This document shows positions 43,306 to 53,200 of a stretch of 64,000 nucleotides of DNA, in pieces; positions within the stretch are counted from its first letter, which is position 1; each line of letters begins with the position of its first letter. Source of the DNA: Gongronella butleri (lineage: Eukaryota > Mucoromycota > Mucoromycetes > Mucorales > Cunninghamellaceae); contig JAIWZP010000090.1 of the NCBI GenBank assembly GCA_025201375.1, forward strand, positions 18,854-82,853, in the 5' to 3' direction. A program made the position numbers and the translations under genes. Below the pieces are notes generated by a model. It was not told where the DNA came from and ran no database searches. It worked only from the letters and a program-made list of their open reading frames with translations.

Positions 43306-46300
43306 TTGGGAAGGGCTCAAACTTTAATTTTTCCACTTTTCCATCGTTCCCAGAGACGCCTCCCACAGCTGCAATTCGCTGTTGAGTTTTTTAAGTTCCA
43401 AAACCTTAAAGGGCCAGGCCCAATTGCCTGCTCCCCCTCACCCAGATGATTTGCCCCGTTTATGAATCCTCAAAAATCATCACATCCACTCACCCTCGGG
43501 AAGGAGGTGAGGAAAAACCTTTTGATTCTCAAATCAGGACGTAGTCTGCATGGCCAAGCACCAATAGGCGCCGAGCGTCAAGATGAAAGTGAGCAAAACG
43601 GTTCCCTCCGCCTCCTTGCGTCCCCTCACCCCCCGCAAGCAATTGCTTTCCCCGGATGCCACTGGACAAGGTTACACCGAAAATATTTTTTTTCTCATCA
43701 GAATGGGAAGAAACGGAATCGCCGCTGGAGCGGGTGTGACTAAGCCAGTAAGGGTCGAGATGGGACCCCAATTGCAAAGAAAAAAAAAGTCATTCGAGGT
43801 TCCTTTAAAAGAGAAAAAAGAAAATAAAAACAATCATCCCATCATGGCAACCTCGGAATGAAAGACTGGGCTAGCTGCTACTTTGTTCAATTCATCCGTA
43901 GGTCGATTTTTTTGCACTTTGTGTGTTCACCCATGGGGGAAAGAAACAAGGGCGCGGGCAAGAATGATCATTTATGGCAAAAAGCTGCAGCCAAACAAGC
44001 GTGTATGTAGTACAAATAGGGCAAAGTTTGTTGCGCCTGGCATTGGGCAAAAAATTCTCCAAAAGAGCCACCCAATGAATAGGCCCAGCCATTCCGAGGT
44101 GTACAAGCTTCCATTTCAGGCTATCCCGCAACATCCAGGAAAGGGTCCATTCCCACTCTTACCTAAAGCGGAATTGGCGGGTAAATGAGGTAGCCGCTTT
44201 GGGCCGCTTGGCACCAAAGGTGAAATGCGGGTGGGGGCGGGGACGCAGGATGACGACAAGGGACCAACAAAAAAAAAAAAAAAAAAAGGTGCTCCAAAGC
44301 TTAAGCATGGATGCACAAGGTGCATTTGCTTCCCATCATGACCACAGCAAATGGCGGGTTACGGCGGGAGCAAGGCTCAGTGCAGACCTAGCTATGTTGG
44401 GGGACGAGAGAACCGAGAAAAAGTCCCTTTTTTTTGTGCACCAAATCTTATTTACTCATGCTGGTGACATTGATCAGATGGGAAACTGGCAGACGCTCGG
44501 GACGTGGCCGTTGGCAAACTGTACACCGTCTTGGTCACTGAGACGCATATTTGGAGCAAATGGCAAGCGCCCAATGATGGTGATTTTTGTGCAACAAGGC
44601 GCGCCTTTTTTTTTTGCGTTTTAACGCGAAAGATCATGAAAACAAAGCAGCAAACGACAAGGCGCACGAGTATGCGTGGTTTCTAGCTTGCTGGGGCTGC
44701 TATTCAAAAGTGTTGCGGCGGCCGAATAGTGCAAGCGGTTGCAAAGACTAAAAAGGAGGAAACGCATGGATGACCAGAGGACACGTCGATGATCACGCTG
44801 CGCTGATCCGCCTCCAAAGAATGAAACACATAAATGGAACATCTCGTTGCTCCTCGGAAACCGCACCCCATGACGTGATCCCCCCTTGGGAGTCGTTTTG
44901 AAAAAAAAAAAAAAAAAAGCATGACTCATGTGCACTGCCCAGCATCCAAGCTTCCCGGTTCTTGGCAGGATTGAGTAAAACGACACTAGTTTGCAACGTC
45001 GTAGGACCCTGGTAGATGGTAATCAAGGTTAGAAAAAATGGAACTGCGCACCGCAGATTTTACATTATGTTTGTCCCCCTGGGGGAATTGGCTCGCGGGT
45101 TGCGGGGCAAACTGGGAACATCAAGAACCTGTCATCAGACAGCAAATTGCCCCAGTCAAAACGACGCATCGGTGCTGATACAAGATGCGGGGAATGAAGC
45201 ATCTTTTTTTTTTTTTTTTGGTTTCAGCTTCTCGACCCTTTTTCATCACGCAATTCCCAGATTGGTGTCATCCCAATTACCTAAATAAGGCTGGTCCAGA
45301 ACAGAGCCCCACATCTTCCGCGATTCGGCGGGTGGGGAAGAGGGTTCATTCAACGATGACACCCAAAAGAACAAAAAAAAAAAAAAAAAAGGTGGGGGAA
45401 AGGCGGGACATTCCAATCCTGGTCCGTGGGCCCCTCATGCAAGCCTGATTGTTAAAGCACAAAAGGCACGCTCTTTTTCGACCTTTGTTTTCCCGTCGCT
45501 GGCTGTGGTCCAAGCTGTAATGGTGGGAGAAGTCCGCCAAAATTGGTGTTCCTGAAGCCAGACAAGCACATGCACACACAACCTTATTGGGAGCTTTTGC
45601 TTCCCATGGAGTTGTACGTCAGGCACGCATGTATCTCATCGTGGGCTGTGGTGGGAACAAAAAGTGCGAACGTCAAACGTGTGCGCGTCAATGCGCCTTC
45701 TTTGGCGGAAAAAAAGACAATGACTAGTCCCTGGCCAGCATATTCATAGACAAATAGGATACTTTTTGACGTGCACACATCCCTGATACAGGTTTACATC
45801 GCTATAAAAGTACACAACGAGGGCGCAGAGCACGGACACCCAACAACAGTGCACCAAAATAGTGAATTTGGTGAAAAACTTGAGCTTCTCACCTCCTCTT
45901 TTTTTTGGTTTCTGCTACATCAGTATATCATAATGCACATGAGCCTTGCTCATTCATGCGCGGCTCACATCGTAAAACCATCACACCGGCTGTACCTTAC
46001 CATTTCATATTTTAGCAAAAAAAAAAAAATCGGATCTCCATAAGCATGCCAAACTTTCTTACAAGAGAACCTTCATGGACGAGCTATGATACGAAAAATG
46101 CCTGATCCATCTGTTTGTCAACGAGCAATGAGGGATTTTGGTTTTCACAGATCACACCGATATTTTGCAATCCCCTTTGAAAACTCGTCATTCTTGAAAA
46201 TCGACATGGCGCAGCAGCACCATCATCGAGTGCCCTCAGGCCCCAGCCTCATGAAACTTTGCCATTTGAGCATTTATTGGCAGCGCAACAACTTGAATCA

Positions 46301-46362
46301 AATGATACAGTATCGTACCTGTATTTTCACAAAAAAAATCAGCGCAGTGTCCAATTTTTTTC
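43306..46362. other. Three-kilobase gene-free region upstream of the transporter
   Basis: No protein recognised in any frame. Several A-runs of about 17-19 nt (44270, 44902, 45373) and a T-run (45205) are spread through it. It may hold distal control elements of the transporter, or an untranslated RNA; nothing in the sequence decides. Confidence 0.35.
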
Positions 46363-46695
46363 ATGGATTACAATGAAACTGTCGCCATTCAAGTAAAAGA
46401 GGCACGCTCGGGTGTCATTTTCCAAATTGTTTGTACGCCGATGAACGACCTTTGCATGCTTGGAAAACTCGACCAAGTGCTTGATTTGTGTTCAAACTTA
46501 ATTTTCTCGACAACGGAAAAGGCGACAAAAGGCGCTTTCAATATGTCGAAAGAAGTTGTTGCTGCTTTGTCTACTAACGAGCTCATTTTCACCACGATCA
46601 GATCAAAAACTGACGGAGAAATACAGTACGTAAAACTGCTTTATTCAACAAATTCTCTAATGACCATTTGCTCGAGAACGGTCTATATACTGTAG
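46363..46695 (+). CDS. Open frame inside repeat R5
   Basis: ATG to TAG, 110 aa (MDYNETVAIQVKEARSGVIF..., MLGKLDQVLDLCSNLIFSTT, FNMSKEVVAALSTNELIF). It reads like a real protein domain and spans the R5 repeat, whose copy at 2920-3330 is broken in this frame. TACAGTA (46623) and TATACTGTAG (46685-46694) near its end look like later insertions, and the stop itself lies in one. It could be a remnant of a coding element or a fragment of a captured gene. No family recognised. Confidence 0.35.
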   Translation: MDYNETVAIQVKEARSGVIFQIVCTPMNDLCMLGKLDQVLDLCSNLIFSTTEKATKGAFNMSKEVVAALSTNELIFTTIRSKTDGEIQYVKLLYSTNSLMTICSRTVYIL

Positions 46696-46800
46696 ATGAA
46701 CCCCAATTTTTATGATACAGTATGATATCCAGATTTACAGTACCAACAAACAGTGGGTCAAAGCATCTAATGGGGTGGCTTGCAGCGCGCTACGTAGAGG
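46370..46800. repeat. Dispersed repeat R5, copy 2
   Basis: Matches 2920-3330 and, at its right end, 47240-47400. Against those copies it has TACAGTA/TACTGTA/TATGATA insertions around 46689-46745. Confidence 0.7.
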
Positions 46801-46849
46801 CGCGCCAAGTGCAAATACAGTAAAAAAATGATCATCTCAGTGCTTCAAA

Positions 46850-47110
46850 ATCAAAATCGAAAAAATATCATAGAATCATACTGTAGGCCTCCAGAATTCC
46901 TCCAAATTTGTATAATAGGTAGAGCAGAGAGAATCCACGAAACATGCCAAAAAAAGTGGGGTTGACCTGCTGGTTGGCAAGCAGCAATTCATGATTATTT
47001 TAGAATAAACTTTGCTGACGAATGGCACGCAGAAGCGCGTCCTTGCTTGGAGTCGCGCCACCAAGCAACGCGTCCACTGGCAAAAGAGGCTCCAGGTGCA
47101 TGGATTTACC
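46850..47110. repeat. Dispersed repeat R6, copy 4
   Basis: Matches 17600-17860: cctccagaattcctccaaa, gacctgctggttggcaagcagcaa and acgcgtccactggcaaaagaggctccaggtgcatg. Confidence 0.6.
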
Positions 47111-47239
47111 AGCGGTGCTTTTGACATATCAAAGAAGGCATCTATATGATATGATATTGAATCTCTACAGTACGTATTATCAAATGATGAGACCAGTTCC
47201 TTCATCGATGGATGATGATGATGATGGCTAAGCTCGCAG

Positions 47240-47400
47240 ATTTTCTCTGCTATTCTGCTTTTTCATCAAAATCTTAGATCGCGATTTGCTCGACAACGGT
47301 CTAGTTGAGCCCCATTTTTTGTTGCAGTTTTACTAACAAACAAGGGGGCAAATCATCTAATGGAACGACTTGCAGAGCGCCAGCTTGGGTTTGAACTTTT
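47240..47400. repeat. Dispersed repeat R5, copy 3 (right end only)
   Basis: tttgctcgacaacggtctag, gagccccattttt, actaacaaacaaggg, catctaatgg and gcttgcagagcgc-type words shared with copies 1 and 2. Lacks the TA insertions of copy 2. Confidence 0.6.
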
Positions 47401-47449
47401 TGCATCGGTCATTTCACCAGCCTGCAGCCCACTCAGTGCACAAAAATGT

Positions 47450-47905
47450 GCAAAATAAAAAATTAAAAAAAATAAAAAAATAAAAATTCAATGAAATCCA
47501 CGCACTTAATTTGGAAGACTCAAACCTTAAATTTTTGCAAAAAAAAACTTGCCCAACGCAGACAATTTTCTCAGTCGATCGCTGTTCATGCGTCACTCTT
47601 TGGGCATTTTTTTACGTTGAGGCGACTTGCCATTTTGTCAGCCAATAGCAAATTGTCGGAGTTACCCGTTTGGGATGCATTGATCAGTCGGAGTTTGAAA
47701 TTCCCCAAATTTGGCATTATCTGAGGTTGAAATGTGTGACCCCTGAGTGACCCCTGAATTTTTCAAAAGTGGTCGTAGAACTTTGGGGTTTTAAGCTTTT
47801 TTGTTGCAAATTTTGCGCTGAATGCGATGCAAGTATTTTTGAGCGGGGTCATGGGTCAACCTTGCAGATGATCAGATAAATGAAAAATATGATAATAGTA
47901 CAAAT
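47450..47905. repeat. Dispersed repeat R2, copy 2
   Basis: Same orientation as 4160-4650, with most of its length alignable by eye. Confidence 0.8.
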
Positions 47906-48062
47906 TAGGGATGTTACAGAAGACTTACAGTACGGTACAGTATGATAAATTGAGAATCTCGCTCGAAAATCTCGAGGTTTCGAGGAGACGAGATCGAGAC
48001 GATCGAGACGACTTGAATCTCGCTCGTCTCGCTCGAATCTCGAACAAAATATTAGGTTACGT
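47906..48062. repeat. CTCG-rich array, left
   Basis: Begins ttagggatgttacag, then many CTCGAATCTCG/GACGAGATCGAGACG units. Related in reverse orientation to 50748-50897, whose complement begins tagggtggttacag. Such TAGGG(T/A)GG ends with CTCG repeats resemble fungal hAT-type termini, from memory. Confidence 0.5.
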
Positions 48063-48179
48063 ATCATAATAGGCGTAGTGTTTCATCATGCATTTTAGAT
48101 TACCGTATCATATCATAAGTGGTGTGGTGCAATGAGAAAAAGAAGCTTTGTCTTGGCACTGGAGTCCGGTCGTGAAAGG

Positions 48180-48460
48180 TTGTTGTATTTGCCCGCTTTA
48201 CAGACCTTGATTTAATAAGAAAAGCCTAACAGACGCTTGGTCTGTCAATGAAAGAAAGCGCAAGCGCGTCTTACCGGTAAACGCGTTTAACGCGTAAATG
48301 ATGCGTGTGCAAGCAGTGATCAAAGAATGAAAATGCTGACTTGTCGCCGCAATTCATCTTTCTCATGACGCTCCTCTATGCGGACATTACCTAATCGGGT
48401 AATGGTCCCGCTTTGCTCGTCACAAAAGCCCGCTGTCGGCTGGTCATCACGCTTTACTGC
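48180..48460. repeat. Dispersed repeat R1, copy 2
   Basis: Matches 1419-1680 in the same orientation. Has TACCGGTA at about 48273 where copy 1 has TA. Confidence 0.75.
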
Positions 48461-48866
48461 TTTTTCTTGCGTTTTGTTGGAAGAATAATGCGCATCTTCC
48501 GCAATCTCGGTCTCTGTACGCACATTCCCATCGTTTAAGATGCTAAAGTAAACACCCCGTGGGACTCATGGCATGCATTGGTCAATCTATGACCAATGTC
48601 ATGGCGAAAAGGAAATAAAAAAAGAAAGGTTTGCGACAAAATGACGCATTCGCGCCAATGATCAAGTCCAGGTCCACATGCTTGTGGCTCCATCGCAAAC
48701 CACGCTCCTTTTCGCGTTTCCTCACCATGCGAATCATCGCATGTAAATGAATCTTAGCCATTGACGTCCGCAGGACAGGGCAATAACTCTCTTTGAGATC
48801 CACGCGGCTTTGTTGTACAGGAATCTCACGCCCCTGTTTCCTTATTCAGACGCCGCGACAGCTTTA
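48461..48866. other. Gene-free stretch left of the Tc1 element
   Basis: No gene recognised in either strand. Confidence 0.35.
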
Positions 48867-50495
48867 CCGTGGCTCTCAAAAGTGATCCAAATTTTGGGAA
48901 TCTCACACAAATTTTGTTTGTTCTCATTCAATAATGATCGGATAAAAACGCTATTTATACTATTAGATAGCCCTATTTGAATTCTATAATGTGTTAAAAT
49001 TTCAATTTGATATGTTCAATATTGATTGAGCTACAGCGCGTAATAAAATCGGAGTTATTTGGATCACTTTTGACGCGTCGCTACTTTTTTTTTATTTTTT
49101 TATTTAATATTTCGTCCAACGACCGTTCGCCTTAATAACTGCTTTGCACCTGTCAGGCATGGACTCAATGTACTTACGAACCATTTCTTTAGGAATGTCG
49201 TTGTACCAGACGTGCACTACACGCTCCCAAAGTTCATTCATGCCTTTGGGTACAGTCTCGTATCGAAAAAGCTTTTGCTTGAGCAAGGCCCACATGTTTT
49301 CAATTGGGTTAAGATCAGGAGACTGCGCGGGCCACTCCATGACTGTAAACGGCTGTTCCGCCAACCAGTCTTGCACTAAATGTGACTTATGCTTGGGGTC
49401 ATTATCCTGTTGAAATATGACGCGCGCAGGATCGAACTCCTTTTCACGAATAGACGCCCACAAATCTTCCTTTAGGATGTCCAAGTAGAGGTGCTTATCC
49501 ATCGTAGTGTCTATCTTTGTGATATACCCAACACCCTCCCAGGTGATGCAGCTCCAAACCATTACATTACCACCACCATGCTTCACGGTTTGTTGAACAT
49601 GACGCGGTTGAATGTTTTCTTGGGGCCGCTTCCAGGCATAGTTCTTTCCATCCGAGCCATACCGGTTGATTTTCACTTCGTCTGACCAAATAACACGTTT
49701 CCAGTCTTCGATGGTCCAGTGCTGATGCATGCGAGCCCAGTTTAAGCGTCGAATTCGGTTGACTTCACTGATGAGAGGTTTTTTTGGCTTCACAAAGGCA
49801 ACTAGCCCTGCTTCCTGCAGTGCTCTACGAACAGTATGAGTACTGACAACAATACCGTGGTCCTCCTGTAGCTTGTTCTTGACTTCCACCGCATTTTCCA
49901 GACCAAACTTGGTGATGGCACGCACGCAATACTTCTTCATGCGATCGTTGAGAAGAGTTGGACGTCCCATTGTCCCCACTTTTGCAACCAACGGTTTGGA
50001 AACGCGTAGTCTTTGGACTGCACCATAGCTAGCACCAGTCTTCCGCATAATTTGGCGGATAGAGAGCCCGTCCTGAACGTGCTTGAGAATGCTGTTTCTC
50101 TGATCAGTAGTTACTTTGCCCATTGCTGGAATGCCGGTAATGAGCTAGTGATTCGACGGTAATGAAGAGTAGAAAGTGACTCCAACAAAGAAGACAAGGA
50201 AAGTGTGCCTAGAAAGAAAAAAAAAAAAAGAAAAAACAACCTGCTCCAAAACCCCGATCAGGCAGGAGCAATTTCAGGCACGTGGGCGGCAAAAGTGATC
50301 CAATTGACTCCAATTTTATTACGCGCTGTAGCTCGATCAATATCGAACATATCAAATTGAAATTTTAACACATTATAGAATTCAAATAGGGCTATCTAAT
50401 AGTGTAAATACTGTTTTTATCCGATCATTATTGAATGAGAACATATAACATTTGTGTGAGATTTCCAAAATTTGGATCACTTTTGAGAGCCACGG
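48867..50495 (-). mobile_element. Complete Tc1-type transposon (1629 bp)
   Basis: Flanked by TA at 48865-48866 and 50496-50497. Long terminal inverted repeats of 206 bp (48867-49072 and 50290-50495) start CCGTGGCTCTCAAAAGTGATCC. Each repeat carries AAAAGTGATCCAA at its outer end and the same word inverted at its inner end (48878, 49059, 50291, 50472), probably transposase sites. One intact transposase gene lies inside. Ends, target site and gene are all in order, so it may be active or recently so. Confidence 0.93.
49104..50123 (-). CDS. Tc1/mariner transposase, DD34E
   Basis: Intact single-exon frame, 339 aa, with an ATG at 50123. Residues 1-110 hold two helix-turn-helix-like DNA-binding regions (SIRQIMRKTGASYGAVQRL; VSTHTVRRALQEAG) with GRP (53-55), an AT-hook-like motif, between them. 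The DDE domain follows: D148 in WSDE, D240 in FQQDNDPKH, E275 in SPDLNPIENMW. The last two are separated by 34 residues, the Tc1 signature. GGGNVMVWSC is also typical. Cuts and pastes the surrounding element at TA sites. No premature stop or frameshift seen. Confidence 0.97.
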   Translation of the reverse strand: MGKVTTDQRNSILKHVQDGLSIRQIMRKTGASYGAVQRLRVSKPLVAKVGTMGRPTLLNDRMKKYCVRAITKFGLENAVEVKNKLQEDHGIVVSTHTVRRALQEAGLVAFVKPKKPLISEVNRIRRLNWARMHQHWTIEDWKRVIWSDEVKINRYGSDGKNYAWKRPQENIQPRHVQQTVKHGGGNVMVWSCITWEGVGYITKIDTTMDKHLYLDILKEDLWASIREKEFDPARVIFQQDNDPKHKSHLVQDWLAEQPFTVMEWPAQSPDLNPIENMWALLKQKLFRYETVPKGMNELWERVVHVWYNDIPKEMVRKYIESMPDRCKAVIKANGRWTKY

Positions 50496-50747
50496 TATTT
50501 TACGCGTCTCTGCATCTACAGTAGTCTATCTGTCTAGGCACTTTCAATTTTTGTATAAATACGTATCGAGATCATTTTTATTTCAATAAAAGACTTACTT
50601 CATTCTCGTTCCTTGCAACGTCCCTATCTTTTCCTTTATTTTTGCTCTAAGCTACTACTCTCCACATTCTTCAAAGGTTCGACCCTTGTCTTTGTGTCGA
50701 CTTTTTTGGTGGATTTTTTCACTCCACCAGGCAAAGTTTTGAAGAAA
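50496..50747. other. Flank right of the Tc1 element
   Basis: TA target copy at 50496. A TACAGTA lies near 50518. No gene. Confidence 0.4.
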
Positions 50748-50897
50748 AATGCTCGAGTTTTGTCATGTGACATTCTCGAGTCTCGCTTGATCTCGACCAC
50801 GAGAACCTAATTATTTTGTCAAGACGACGAGACATAGAGTACAGTACAAGACAAGGTGAATCTCGTCTCGCTCGCTCGAATTACTGTAACCACCCTA
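50748..50897. repeat. CTCG-rich array, right (inverted)
   Basis: Complement begins tagggtggttacagtaattcgagcgagcgagacgag, paralleling the left array at 47906. The pair encloses R1 and the Tc1 element. Confidence 0.5.
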
Positions 50898-50929
50898 TCT
50901 ACAGTACTATGATAAGAACAAATACAGTA

Positions 50930-51080
50930 TCATACGTACGTAGGCTGTAAAAAATTTCTGGAGGCACAGCAGGGTAAAAGTACCTACAAAAACACGCTTT
51001 GATTGTCGGTTTCCGAAGGCAAATTTAATCTTTTCTTCTTTTGTGCAGACGAACAGTAGCGTGATACACTGATGATACTG
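50930..51080. repeat. Repeat R3, copy
   Basis: cgtaggctgtaaaaaatttctggaggcacagcagg, aaacacgctttg, gaaggcaaatt and ttttgtgcag match 6957-7040 and 7330-7440. Confidence 0.65.
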
Positions 51081-53200
51081 CATCACAGGCATCATGATTC
51101 ATGAATTTTGTACTAAAGTGATAGCGTGCGTCATTCAGGTTCTTTCCACTGAGAGTATTATAAAAAATAGATGGATCACAAGTATTTGTGCGCGAAATAA
51201 AGTCATCCAAACGAATGAAAAAATATGTTTTTTTTTTAACATTTTCGGATACTTGCGGCCTGATACAGTATTACAAACAGAAACAAGCAAGACACGGGGC
51301 GCACACGCCCCACCACGCCCCACCACGCCACACGCCTCACGCCTCACGTTTGAAACAGCAACACTCTCAATAAGCAAATTTTAGATCATAGAGGAATCAG
51401 CGCCATCGTGAAACAAACGGTGCATTTTTTTTCCAGACCTTGAAGTTGACGATGCGCTTTCTCACATGTACAGTAATGCCGTGCATTTCTGAGCAGATGA
51501 CTAGTGATACAGTAAAAAAAAAACGTGTATATGATGTGTACAGCATGCTATGATATCATACAATAAAAACGCGTTCAAAACTTCGTAAAATGCAGTTTTG
51601 ACTCTGTTGAGCACGACATGCCAGCCTGGAATATTTCCAAGTTGTTGTGTGGCCACCAACACACATGAAAAAAAAGAGTGCTTGTTGGCTAGCCATGTAC
51701 CAAAAATTAGGGTAAAATCGCTTTTTTTTTTTTTTTTTTGTGGGGCATGAACCTCGTTCCCCAGCTCTCGGACAATTCACGATATCATGCGCACAAGAGA
51801 CCCGCCAATACTCGGTCTTCGCACCCTAAATTGGTCAAAGCACCGTGTCGCGTCATTCATTTTTGGTTGACCGACCGACGCTTGCGTGTTTCTGGCCGCG
51901 GATCTGGACCATTACGTTTACAAGTCCGAGAGGCAGGGATGGCGATGCCTTTTGCCATTGCACAGCGTGGTGGCGCGCTGCTTGCAGCAAATTGGATGAC
52001 AGGTTTGTCCTGGCCCGTGTGCCTGCAGCCCTTTTTTTTTTTTTCTCGAGAGCACCTGATCTATGCGCGCATGCACGCAAATCAGGCGGCAACATGCATT
52101 GCACACCAAGCGGTGGGCCACAGATTGGTACGACCATCGCGGACAAGGAAAAAAAAATGAAAACCGCCTGGCCCGACGCATGTCAAATCGGTGAACATGA
52201 CTCAATCTGGCAAATTGTGTAACCAGTCTATAAAGGGACGAAACTAAACAGCAAAGAGCCAAGCAGGTCCGCAAGAAAATGAGCCATTGCGATGTACCGG
52301 CATCAGGCACCCTCGCAGAAATAGGCAAAAAGGCAAGAAAACATACTGGAATTGCATGAAAATCAGATTTTACAATACATCACAGAGCAAAATGGGAGCG
52401 GATGGCCTTGCCCATTGTCCTGCGTCGATGCTGCAAAAGCGGGGGCCTTTTAGATATGTCGGCACGTGGAATAGGGATGACACGCTTCGCGTTGCCATGT
52501 ATGGGGTCGGCGTGCAGGCACAGGGTAACACAGAGTGGCCCAATCTTAACTTGGGGAGTTTCAACGAGCATAAGAATGTGCATTGACGTCAGGACCAGCG
52601 GATGGATTCCACCTGAATCAGGCGTAGGCCATGACAAAAGTTGAAGGAACAAAAAAAGAAAGGAAAAATGGCAACAACGGGCGAAAAAAGAGTAAAGCGA
52701 CGCAAAGCCAAGTAATGGGTGCGCACACACGGACGCGTCGCGCATGGAGATATTAAAAGCACCGCTCACGTGGCCATTGCCCTGCTGAAACAGTAATGGG
52801 AAATCATCAAAGCGGGACTGAAAGAGAAAGAAGAATGCGCGATGCAACAATGTGCATGGTGGTGCACTTATCTTTGTAGATTTTTTTTGGGGGGGGGGCA
52901 GGGAGTTGGATCTCCGTGCGGCCGTGCCTTTTTCCTATGAAACCCATTGCTTTGGGCCCTTTTTTGTGCTTCTTTCTTTCCTTTTTTTTTTTTTTTTTTT
53001 TTTAATTCTTCCTCCTTTGCCTCCCTGTGCGCGGCACAACCAACGAATAGACACCCCAACGCGTTCTTTCGTTTCTTTGCCTCCTCTCTCTTCTCCTCCA
53101 CCCCCTTATCCAGCCACTTCCTCGCCGGTTCAACTCAAAGCCTGCGTTTGACAGCTGCTTCCCGCCTTCTTTCGCACTTTTTTTAAATACTTGATCGACC
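51081..53200. other. Gene-free region upstream of G-alpha 2
   Basis: C/A-rich tract at 51297-51350 and TACAGTA at about 51265, 51468 and 51509. Open frames at 51738-52850 overlap on both strands and are unrecognised. CT-rich leader 52970-53190 before the G-alpha 2 ATG. Confidence 0.4.
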
